From positions 1 through 5,027 of the forward strand of contig JAUVLN010000184.1 in assembly GCA_030600725.1 (NCBI GenBank): a stretch of 5,027 nt of DNA, written 5' to 3'. The stretch comes from Thermoplasmatota archaeon (GTDB lineage Archaea; Thermoplasmatota; Penumbrarchaeia; Penumbrarchaeales; Penumbrarchaeaceae). Both the position numbers and the translations under genes were made by a program. The notes below the pieces were generated by a model. The model made no database searches and was not told the origin of the DNA. It saw only the letters and a program-made list of their open reading frames with translations. Below, in pieces: positions 1 through 5,027 of this stretch; position 1 is the first letter of the stretch; every line of letters begins with the position of its first letter.

Positions 1-702
1 CCATTCGAGATAACGGTCAAGCCCGTGAATGATGATCCGATCAGAACGCTGGAATCCCTGCCTACCTTATACGCATTCGAGGGATCCGAGGAGAGCGTTA
101 TCGCGGACCTTGATGACCATGAGCTCTTCGAGGATGTTGACGGGGACCACCTATCGCTTTTGCTGATCCCGGATCTGTCGGGTTTGATATACGACTACGA
201 TGAATCCGCAGGATTCGAGATAGAATGGGTGAGATCCTCCAATGAACTGGTGGTCAAGATGGATCGCCTCTCGGACTGGAACGGGATAGTTGAGGTTACC
301 ATGTACGCGACGGATAAGGCGGAATGGAACCTGGTAAAGAATCCGAGGATCAAATTCCTGGTGGAGGTCCTTAATGTCAATGATGAGCTCAGCTGGCTGA
401 CCATAGAAAACCAGTATGTGAACGAGGACCAGGGCGAGACCAATGTTATGGAACTCACACAGTATCTTGTGGATATCGATAACGGTCTCGGGGATTTCAC
501 GATCGTCAAGGTCGTGCAAACGAATCGAACCTTTGTGGATTTCAGGGTTACACCGATGGACGATGGCACACATATATTGTCCTTCCAACCGCTCGTGGAG
601 AACTGGAACGGCTGGAGTACCATTGCCCTTTCAGCAACTGACGGTGAGTTCACCGTGGATACAAAGATAAACGTGCTGATCCAGGAGGTAAACGATCCCC
701 CT
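1..702 (+). repeat. Tandem cadherin-like extracellular repeats
   Basis: This segment encodes the tail of one repeat and two further repeats of about 105-120 residues. Each ends in V-x-x-VND followed by a linker (VNDDP at 9-13, VNDEL at 126-130, VNDPP at 230-234). Each complete repeat carries an acidic N-terminal stretch (around D36-D49 and D158-D165), a [DN]WNG turn and an 'x-A-T-D' strand (Y102-D105, S211-D214). This is the usual layout of bacterial and archaeal cadherin-like repeats, in which acidic residues at domain junctions bind calcium. The array probably continues upstream of the window. Confidence 0.75.
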
Positions 703-1731
703 TCGGTAGAGATCGTGAGGCCGTTGGAAAACGCTCTCATCGATCCGGGGCTCTTCTCTATCATGGGTATTGCCGATGATATCGAGGGAATCCAGTGGGT
801 GGAGATATTCTGGAACGATGATTGGGTAAAGGCCGTGGGAACCAACAGTTGGGGAATAACCCTGATAGCCGAGGGGATGGATGTCCGACAGGAAGACAAG
901 ACCATCCAGGTAAGGGCCTGGGACGGTGAAACGTATGCGGTGACCGAGGTAGCTATCAGCATCGATAGGGTAGTTGAAGAAATTGATATGGATGTCGACG
1001 GAGACGGATGGCTCTACATGGAGGATGATTTCCCCGAAGATCCATCCGAATGGATGGATACCGACGGGGATGGTGTCGGTGATAATCAGGATCTTTTTCC
1101 GACGGTCAAGGGCTGGATAAAGGACTCTGATAAGGACGGTTTTGCGGATGAGGGTGCGGACACACACATTTACGATCCGATGCTATGGAATGATAGGGAT
1201 GATAATGGTGTCAACGACGGAGAAAGGATCATGAAGGATGGCGATTCCGGAGATGTTGATGAGACCAGCTATGCTGTCCCGATAACCCTGTGGATACTTG
1301 CTGCATTGGCTTTGTTGGTAAGCGCTGCAAGCGGATATGCTCTTGTAAACAAGACCAGGGCGTCAAAAGATCCCAAGAGGATGGCCAGGTATCAATCAGC
1401 CCAGCAGAGGAGGAGGGAGAAGGTCCATGACATAATGGAGAAGCTCCCACTGGCTCGCCTCTCCGACAGGATCCCGTTCCTTGGTGAGTTTGGCTCCGAT
1501 TCGAACAAACCCACACTCACCCCCGCATCCCTGAGATACGGGCCATCCCCAACTCCCGTGCGGCCGGCTTTTAGACCAGGGGTTCCGGCATTGGGTAAGC
1601 CCACGATGGCCGCCCTTCCCCCACACAGCGGTGGTGTTGTGATCAGACCCGGGATCCCTCCCGGGGCTGCTCCCCCAAGACCTGTCACCCCCCAGATGGT
1701 GAAACCCATTCAACCCGGTCGCAGCAATTAG
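1..1731 (+). CDS. C-terminal part of a membrane-anchored cadherin-like surface protein (5' end outside window)
   Basis: The frame is open from base 1 and ends at TAG 1729-1731, giving 576 visible residues. The GTG at 25 is not a credible start, because it lies inside a VNDDP motif that closes an earlier repeat. Domains in order: end of one cadherin-like repeat (1-13); two further repeats (about 14-130 and 131-234), each with a [DN]WNG turn (92-95, 201-204) and closing in VND; an Ig-like beta domain (about 235-322); an Asp-rich calcium-binding stalk (about 329-420); one transmembrane helix (about 426-449); a basic juxtamembrane stretch (K451 to R472); and a proline-rich tail to 576. By family knowledge such proteins are extracellular adhesion or cell-envelope proteins stiffened by calcium. 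The positive-inside rule puts the tail in the cytoplasm. One N-glycosylation sequon is visible at N175-R-T. The ligand is unknown. Architecture is fairly certain, role is inferred. Confidence 0.93.
   Translation, partial: PFEITVKPVNDDPIRTLESLPTLYAFEGSEESVIADLDDHELFEDVDGDHLSLLLIPDLSGLIYDYDESAGFEIEWVRSSNELVVKMDRLSDWNGIVEVTMYATDKAEWNLVKNPRIKFLVEVLNVNDELSWLTIENQYVNEDQGETNVMELTQYLVDIDNGLGDFTIVKVVQTNRTFVDFRVTPMDDGTHILSFQPLVENWNGWSTIALSATDGEFTVDTKINVLIQEVNDPPSVEIVRPLENALIDPGLFSIMGIADDIEGIQWVEIFWNDDWVKAVGTNSWGITLIAEGMDVRQEDKTIQVRAWDGETYAVTEVAISIDRVVEEIDMDVDGDGWLYMEDDFPEDPSEWMDTDGDGVGDNQDLFPTVKGWIKDSDKDGFADEGADTHIYDPMLWNDRDDNGVNDGERIMKDGDSGDVDETSYAVPITLWILAALALLVSAASGYALVNKTRASKDPKRMARYQSAQQRRREKVHDIMEKLPLARLSDRIPFLGEFGSDSNKPTLTPASLRYGPSPTPVRPAFRPGVPALGKPTMAALPPHSGGVVIRPGIPPGAAPPRPVTPQMVKPIQPGRSN
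703..966 (+). other. Ig-like beta domain within the surface protein
   Basis: Residues about 235-322 start with 'SVEIVRP', have a G-x-A-D-D element near 256-260, a 'VEIFWNDDW' strand near 267-275, and end in 'VRAWDGETYAVTEVAISI'. This pattern of an opening P-x-V-x-I strand, a shift-of-state GxAxD loop and a closing ARD/AWDG strand is typical of bacterial Ig-like domains placed between cadherin-like repeats and the membrane stalk. The exact family cannot be assigned without a profile search. Confidence 0.55.
985..1260 (+). other. Asp-rich calcium-binding stalk (thrombospondin type 3-like)
   Basis: Residues about 329-420 contain repeated DxDxDG-type loops: D331-V-D-G-D-G, D353-T-D-G-D-G followed by GDNQDLFP, D375-S-D-K-D-G, and D398-R-D-D-N-G. 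Two 'DxFP' elements (342-345 and 364-367) and an 'EDPSEWMDTDGDG' segment match the calcium-binding stalk that commonly precedes the C-terminal membrane helix in archaeal surface proteins. The likely role is a rigid calcium-loaded spacer between membrane and adhesive domains. Confidence 0.75.
1276..1728 (+). other. Transmembrane anchor and proline-rich basic cytoplasmic tail
   Basis: Residues about 426-449 form an uninterrupted hydrophobic helix rich in Leu, Ala and Val. It is followed by a Lys/Arg-rich stretch (K451, R453, K456, K459, R460, R463, R470-R472). From K503 to N576 there are 20 prolines in 74 residues, nine Lys/Arg and no Asp or Glu. Short echoes such as FRPGVPA (524-530) and IRPGIPP (548-554) recur. 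The tail is probably disordered. The segment is included because it differs sharply from the acidic ectodomain. Confidence 0.8.
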
Positions 1732-1861
1732 AGACATCAAAGGTTCATAGGGGCCTCATTTCCCGGGGATCATACGGGTCATTACATATCGTGAAGACAC
1801 CGAGGAGGCCATGGATGAAGGGTAAGGTCCGAAATATGTGTTCGTGATAAGGCAACTCTAT

Positions 1862-1871
1862 GTATATATAC
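1862..1871 (+). promoter_or_regulatory. Second TATA-like element, palindromic GTATATATAC
   Basis: GTATATATAC is a perfect 10-base palindrome. It shares the ten-mer TATATATACT (1863-1872) with the main TATA box region (1899-1908), exactly 36 bases downstream. It could be an alternative, weaker promoter with a start near 1890-1897, or a site for a regulator. No clear BRE precedes it (CAACTCTAT), so it is the less likely core promoter. Confidence 0.3.
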
Positions 1872-1890
1872 TAGGAAAACGCGAGTACAT

Positions 1891-1906
1891 AGAAGATTTA
1901 TATATA
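1891..1906 (+). promoter_or_regulatory. Archaeal promoter: BRE-like AGAAGA plus TATA box TTTATATATA
   Basis: TTTATATATA (1897-1906) is a near-ideal archaeal TATA box, and the purine-rich AGAAGA directly upstream (1891-1896) fits a TFB recognition element. With the usual 22-27 base spacing from the box, transcription would start at about 1924-1933. This gives a leader of roughly 50 bases for the gene at 1980. The assignment rests on motif and position alone. Confidence 0.7.
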
Positions 1907-1927
1907 CTTTTACTATTTTCATAGTCA

Positions 1928-1946
1928 AGCAGGGAAAGGACCTGCT
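1928..1946 (+). other. Short inverted repeat in the predicted 5' leader
   Basis: AGCAGG (1928-1933) pairs perfectly with CCTGCT (1941-1946) across a seven-base loop. The hairpin falls at or just after the predicted transcription start, so it could cap the 5' end of the message or be chance. It does not occlude the Shine-Dalgarno at 1971. Confidence 0.25.
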
Positions 1947-1970
1947 CCAAGTTGAGGTATTTCAGCTATT

Positions 1971-1975
1971 GGAGG
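1971..1975 (+). promoter_or_regulatory. Shine-Dalgarno GGAGG for the propeller protein gene
   Basis: GGAGG lies four bases before the first ATG (1980) and seven before the second, adjacent ATG (1983). The spacing favours the second ATG slightly. An in-frame TGA at 1953-1955 rules out a start farther upstream. The choice changes the protein by one methionine only. Confidence 0.8.
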
Positions 1976-1979
1976 AAAT

Positions 1980-2051
1980 ATGATGACGAAATTCTTGGCC
2001 CTAGCATTAGTAGCGGTTTTCCTTGTTAGCGGTCTTGTCTCCCTGCTATCG
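1980..2051 (+). other. Signal peptide coding segment
   Basis: Residues 1-24 have a short polar start with a single Lys (K4), a hydrophobic core rich in Leu, Val and Ala (F5-V16), and a less hydrophobic end (S17-S24) before an acidic, Gly/Ser-rich mature start (EGSGE, 25-29). This is a Sec-type signal; cleavage near residue 24 is a guess, and an uncleaved anchor is possible. Confidence 0.75.
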
Positions 2052-5027
2052 GAGGGGAGTGGAGAGGTGACGAATTCCCTGTACGATAATGGGGGCATTC
2101 AGCTTGACGGAGGGGAGATCAGGATACCCACCAACGGTGGTATTGATACTTCATATTACGTCAAGGTAAATCGGGATGTTCCCATCTCCGACGCATCAAT
2201 AGATATCAGCACATATGGATCTGCCGAGGGAAATGCCTTGATGGACCCCTATCTGGACGTTGGTCTTGATGGTAATGCCGAATGGGAATACACCGGTACC
2301 GGATACGGAAAATTCGGTGAGCAGACCTATCTAACTACCGGAAGGGTCAAGAACACAGCCGTAATGTCATCCTCCTCTGGTGGTTCAAATGCAGTGAACT
2401 CAATATATATTCCCGATGATTCTACAATAACGGGTGCAACGATTGATATGAGAGGAAGATACAATCCTGCTAATTTGGAAAGTTTCAAAATTCAGGATGA
2501 CCCCGATCAAGTTAATGTCAAGGGCTTTGCCATGGAGTATGGGGACATTGATGATGATGGATGGGAGGATATCGTTGTAACCGATACAAGGAATAACCGT
2601 ATTGTATGGATGGAGAATCCCGACGGGGAGAAGACCGTGAACTGGACAGTTCACACTATATATTCAGGAACCTATGCAATCAATTGTTTGGGATTGGATA
2701 TAGCTGACATGGATGGTGATGGAGACATTGATGTTGTGGTATCGAGCGCGAATATAAATGATCCCTATTATGCCTACTACTGTCGCGGTTCCATATCGTA
2801 TTTCAGTAATAATGGAGGGTCATCATGGTCAAGATATTCATTCGGGACATATAACAGATATAACCATTATGGTGGACGGGTTAGGATCGCCGATATAGAT
2901 AAAGATGGAAATCCTGATGTCGTTGTCGCACCATGGTATTATTATTATTCATATTACAGTAACTGGATCACTTGGTACAAGGCCCCTTCCAATCCAAATA
3001 CCGCATATGGTTGGTCTGCAAAATCCATTGGATCGGCGCCATATTACTATATGTACATTTACAATGCCATGGATGTAGGCGATTTCAATGGCGATGGATA
3101 TATTGATGTCGCGGTAGGAATGTCCTCACATTATTCATGGGGGAACAGTTACAAGGGATTATATATCTACACAAATCCGAAAACGACGTCAGGGACATGG
3201 TCTAGATCTCGGAAGGACAGTGGAGTAGTCCAGTCTTATGCTCTCGAGACCGCCGATCTGGACAATGACGGTGATGTGGACATTCTCCTGGGCTCCTACA
3301 GTGATAGCAACCTCTACTCCTACGAGAATTCCAACAGTGGTTCCACGTTCACGAGAAGGACCATCGATAACAATATGCCAAGCCCCAGATCGATCATCGC
3401 AGTAAAGGCCAATAACGATACAAAGATGGATATCATAGCGTCAGGAGGTTCCAGCGTATTCAGCGTCAAACTCTACACACAGAATTCAATGACTTCATGG
3501 AACAAGAAGGAACTCGCGAAAGACATCGTACAACCTCAATGCTTTGCCCCGTATGATTATGACAAAGACGATGACATAGACATCATGGTATCAGGCCATG
3601 GCGCCTGTCAATTTTCCTTACTGGAGTGTAAGAACCAATCCACCACCACCTATGAGGAATTTGTGATCACAGATGGGGGAATTAAGGATATTACATCAAC
3701 CGAACCAAATGATTTCGATGGTGATGGGGATATTGATCTGGTATTCGTGGCGGAGTCATCTGGTTTTGTGGGCATCTGGATCAATGATGGAACTCCTTTC
3801 GATGGCCCAGGAGAGATCATCCATGTTGGATCTATGGGCAATCCCTCCTTGGTATTCTGGGGTGACGTGAACGGTGATGGTCATCAGGATGTTATCGTTT
3901 ATGGTAAAGGGGGATTGGTAAACTGGTTCGAGAACCCGGGTAATCTAGTAGATGAATGGAACAGGTATCTGGCGTTAAGTGGGTTCGACTTGGGACAGAC
4001 GATCACATATAGTTTCTGGGCGGGGGATATAGATGGTGACGGCAAATGCGACTTCGCCATCAGCCGTTACGGTTGGAGCGGAGGTCTGATTGCATGGTAT
4101 AGATCACCTTCGGACCCGAGGACAGACACCTGGCAGGGATACAACATCGCACCGGGTGCGAGCTATTGTAGGGGCATATGGGGAGACGATATGGATAATG
4201 ATGGGGATATCGACATCCTTGCGGTGATGGGCACCTATGGATCAGGCACTGCAGTGTATTATAAAAATTCGAACCCAACCGCCACATGGTCATCTGTTGG
4301 GATAGGGGGGAGCATGTATTATCCTGAAACGATCAGGACCGTTGTGAGAAAAGATGGTTATCGTGATGTTGTCACAACAGAGTATTACCCATACTCATCA
4401 TCATATCAGAGGGTTAGGTTCTGGAAATATAATGGAGGTACGTCTTACTCTGGTGTCATTATGAGATCAGGAGCTTCTTTCCATGTTGCCACGCATGATA
4501 TTGGTAATGATGGATATGGTGATATATTTTTCAATATGGGGGATAACATTTACTGGTACGAGGAAAGAGACCTGCTAGTAGATGGTTTCGACCTGCATAA
4601 GACAATTTCCCATACTGGTACCGTAGGCCTTACGATCGCAGACCTGGATCAAGATGGCCTTCCTGACATCATATCCGCATCAATGAAAGGCAATGAGATC
4701 CGGGTATGGAGGATGAATGTCACATATCCCGAAGACATCGGATTGGATGTGGGAAACGATGAGTCAACAGTTGATTTTTCACACCCCGGTGTTTTCAAAG
4801 ATCTGCATCTGGTCAATATTAGTCAAGGTCTTCAGGATTACGTTGATACCAATCCCGCATCTGCCGTTACAACGGACAGATGGGGGAACAACCTTGTTGC
4901 GGTCTCTATGGAGTTTGTTTTCCAATCAAAGGGCAGGATAACCCTGGAGGGGATCCAGATAACATACGAGACCACCGTGACTGTCACTCATGATGGGGAT
5001 AACGTTCCCCTGTATAAGGTGATAGAC
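1980..5027 (+). CDS. Secreted FG-GAP/VCBS-like beta-propeller surface protein (3' end outside window)
   Basis: The frame runs from ATG 1980 to the last base with no stop, giving 1016 residues of a longer protein. K4 followed by a hydrophobic stretch (F5-L23) is a signal peptide or N-terminal anchor; there is no lipobox Cys. Residues about 40-160 are a beta-rich module containing LDVGLDG (92-98). Residues about 182-910 hold fourteen repeats, each with a DxDxDGxxD calcium loop followed by a hydrophobic 'DVVV'-type strand and usually a W[YF]xN strand. Residues about 917-997 form a second beta-rich module containing LDVGND (922-927). The FG-GAP/VCBS family forms calcium-stabilised beta-propellers that bind glycans or proteins outside the cell. 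Seven Cys (236, 268, 521, 543, 550, 690, 730) could form disulfides, and sequons occur at N221, N552, N913 and N946. No enzyme motif is visible. Its own promoter suggests it is independent of the upstream gene. Fold is confident, ligand unknown. Confidence 0.95.
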   Translation, partial: MMTKFLALALVAVFLVSGLVSLLSEGSGEVTNSLYDNGGIQLDGGEIRIPTNGGIDTSYYVKVNRDVPISDASIDISTYGSAEGNALMDPYLDVGLDGNAEWEYTGTGYGKFGEQTYLTTGRVKNTAVMSSSSGGSNAVNSIYIPDDSTITGATIDMRGRYNPANLESFKIQDDPDQVNVKGFAMEYGDIDDDGWEDIVVTDTRNNRIVWMENPDGEKTVNWTVHTIYSGTYAINCLGLDIADMDGDGDIDVVVSSANINDPYYAYYCRGSISYFSNNGGSSWSRYSFGTYNRYNHYGGRVRIADIDKDGNPDVVVAPWYYYYSYYSNWITWYKAPSNPNTAYGWSAKSIGSAPYYYMYIYNAMDVGDFNGDGYIDVAVGMSSHYSWGNSYKGLYIYTNPKTTSGTWSRSRKDSGVVQSYALETADLDNDGDVDILLGSYSDSNLYSYENSNSGSTFTRRTIDNNMPSPRSIIAVKANNDTKMDIIASGGSSVFSVKLYTQNSMTSWNKKELAKDIVQPQCFAPYDYDKDDDIDIMVSGHGACQFSLLECKNQSTTTYEEFVITDGGIKDITSTEPNDFDGDGDIDLVFVAESSGFVGIWINDGTPFDGPGEIIHVGSMGNPSLVFWGDVNGDGHQDVIVYGKGGLVNWFENPGNLVDEWNRYLALSGFDLGQTITYSFWAGDIDGDGKCDFAISRYGWSGGLIAWYRSPSDPRTDTWQGYNIAPGASYCRGIWGDDMDNDGDIDILAVMGTYGSGTAVYYKNSNPTATWSSVGIGGSMYYPETIRTVVRKDGYRDVVTTEYYPYSSSYQRVRFWKYNGGTSYSGVIMRSGASFHVATHDIGNDGYGDIFFNMGDNIYWYEERDLLVDGFDLHKTISHTGTVGLTIADLDQDGLPDIISASMKGNEIRVWRMNVTYPEDIGLDVGNDESTVDFSHPGVFKDLHLVNISQGLQDYVDTNPASAVTTDRWGNNLVAVSMEFVFQSKGRITLEGIQITYETTVTVTHDGDNVPLYKVID
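2094..2465 (+). other. N-terminal beta-rich 'LDVG-D' module
   Basis: Residues about 39-162 precede the propeller array. Key elements are 'VPISDASIDISTYG' (67-80), 'YLDVGLDGNAEWEYTGTGYG' (91-110) and 'IPDDSTITGATIDMRG' (144-159). The order of an 'A-x-I-D-[IM]' strand, then LDVG-D, then an aromatic E-W-x-Y-x-G strand recalls beta-sandwich modules seen many times in large archaeal surface proteins. I know no named function for it. A related copy sits after the propellers. Confidence 0.45.
2523..3659 (+). repeat. Propeller blades 1-7 (first FG-GAP/VCBS-like array)
   Basis: Calcium loops begin at residues 189, 243, 305, 368, 426, 476 and 526. Blades 1-5 keep the full D-x-[DN]-x-DGxxD pattern, for example D243-M-D-G-D-G-D-I-D251. 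Blade 6 (476-484) has Lys at the first ligand position, lacks the Gly, and keeps Asp only at positions 5 and 9. Blade 7 (526-534) has Asp in place of the Gly. Spacing is 50-63 residues, wider in blades 2-4 where tyrosine-rich loops are inserted. Grouping into a seven-bladed unit is inference and the boundaries are approximate. Confidence 0.7.
3660..4709 (+). repeat. Propeller blades 8-14 (second FG-GAP/VCBS-like array)
   Basis: Calcium loops begin at residues 578, 629, 683, 737, 788, 840 and 888, with spacing 48-54, tighter and more even than in the first array. Blades 8-11 and 14 have full loops (for example D578-F-D-G-D-G-D-I-D586). Blade 12 (788-796) has lost the first two acidic ligands, with Val and Arg in their places. 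Blade 13 has Gly at the third position. Each loop is followed by a hydrophobic strand and usually W[YF] or [YF]W before the next blade. Seven repeats match a second closed propeller. Confidence 0.7.
4728..4970 (+). other. C-terminal beta-rich 'LDVG-D' module after the propellers
   Basis: Residues about 917-997 run 'YPEDIGLDVGNDESTVDFS' (916-934), then a loop with 'LVNISQGLQDYV' (944-955), 'DRWGNNLVAVSMEFVFQS' (966-983) and 'GRITLEGIQITYE' (985-997). I recall this order of LDVG-D, a short 'L-x-x-Y' helix, a conserved GN-x-[LV] and a closing 'G-x-[IL]-x-L-x-x-I-x-I-x-Y' strand from large archaeal surface proteins. The function is not known. The protein continues past the window. Confidence 0.5.

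Larger units (their letters stand above)
1732..1979. other. Intergenic region between the two surface-protein genes
   Basis: These 248 bases hold no convincing gene. The first half (1732-1855) is GC-moderate, with a short GC-rich palindrome CCCGGG at 1762-1767 but no stem followed by a T-run, so no terminator for the upstream gene can be called. A GAGGAGG at 1802-1808 precedes only a ten-codon ORF (1815-1847). The second half turns AT-rich and carries two TATA-like elements, a short hairpin, and the Shine-Dalgarno of the downstream gene. The gap and promoter suggest the two genes are transcribed separately. Confidence 0.8.

Noticed and set aside
25..27. GTG as the start codon of the first gene
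   Set aside because: The frame is open to base 1, and the GTG sits within a conserved VNDDP repeat ending, so the gene begins upstream of the window.
195..962. A 255-codon open frame on the minus strand opposite the cadherin-like gene
   Set aside because: It lies wholly antisense to a clear domain-bearing gene, its translation is rich in Ser/Thr with no recognisable domain, and it follows from the GAT/GAC-rich sense codons.
631..1167. A 178-codon minus-strand open frame
   Set aside because: It is antisense to the Ig-like and calcium-stalk region; the translation shows only shadow composition (His, Ile, Tyr and Asp from reversed GAT/ATC codons) and no domain.
1229..1740. Three overlapping minus-strand open frames opposite the membrane helix and tail
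   Set aside because: They mirror the proline- and glycine-rich sense codons, overlap each other in different frames, and have no supporting domain or leader.
1750..1768. Possible terminator hairpin after the first gene (GGGG ... CCC GGGG)
   Set aside because: The stem is only three to four base pairs and no T-run follows, so neither an intrinsic bacterial nor an archaeal T-rich terminator is supported.
1981..1987. TGATGAC resembling a box C of a C/D guide RNA
   Set aside because: It is the tandem ATG start region of the propeller gene, and no matching D box in a suitable position was seen.
3650..3870. Small open frames on both strands within the propeller gene
   Set aside because: They lie inside the continuous 1016-codon reading frame and have translations without domain features; the sense frame explains the sequence fully.
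2523..4709. DNA-level direct repeats such as GATGGTGATGG as a CRISPR-like or regulatory array
   Set aside because: They encode the DxDGDG calcium loops in frame and diverge synonymously, so they are protein repeats and not a DNA array.

Overview
The window looks archaeal, most likely from a Thermoplasmatota-type euryarchaeote. The evidence is an A/T-only TATA box with a purine-rich BRE-like flank, followed by a leader with a strong Shine-Dalgarno sequence. AGG/AGA arginine and ATA isoleucine codons are frequent, and two very acidic surface proteins are built from architectures I associate with that lineage. The lineage is an inference; no marker gene is present.

There are two genes, both on the + strand and both cut by the window edges. 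Bases 1-1731 are the 3' part of a large surface protein: cadherin-like repeats ending in VND, an Ig-like domain, an Asp-rich calcium-binding stalk, one transmembrane helix, and a basic, proline-rich tail that should lie in the cytoplasm. Bases 1732-1979 are an intergenic region carrying the promoter, leader and ribosome binding site of the next gene. Bases 1980-5027 are the first 1016 codons, with no stop in the window, of a secreted protein. It has a signal peptide, an N-terminal beta-rich module, fourteen FG-GAP/VCBS-like blades and a second copy of a related beta-rich module.

The main observation is that the downstream gene has fourteen regularly spaced calcium-loop repeats (period about 48-63 residues). 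This number fits two seven-bladed beta-propellers in tandem. The array is bracketed by two related 'LDVG-D' modules. Twelve of the fourteen loops keep most Asp ligands; two (6 and 12) have lost several. Both genes appear to make extracellular, calcium-dependent adhesive or binding proteins, but they seem to be separate transcription units and their ligands cannot be told from sequence. No RNA gene, CRISPR array, insertion sequence or attachment site was seen.
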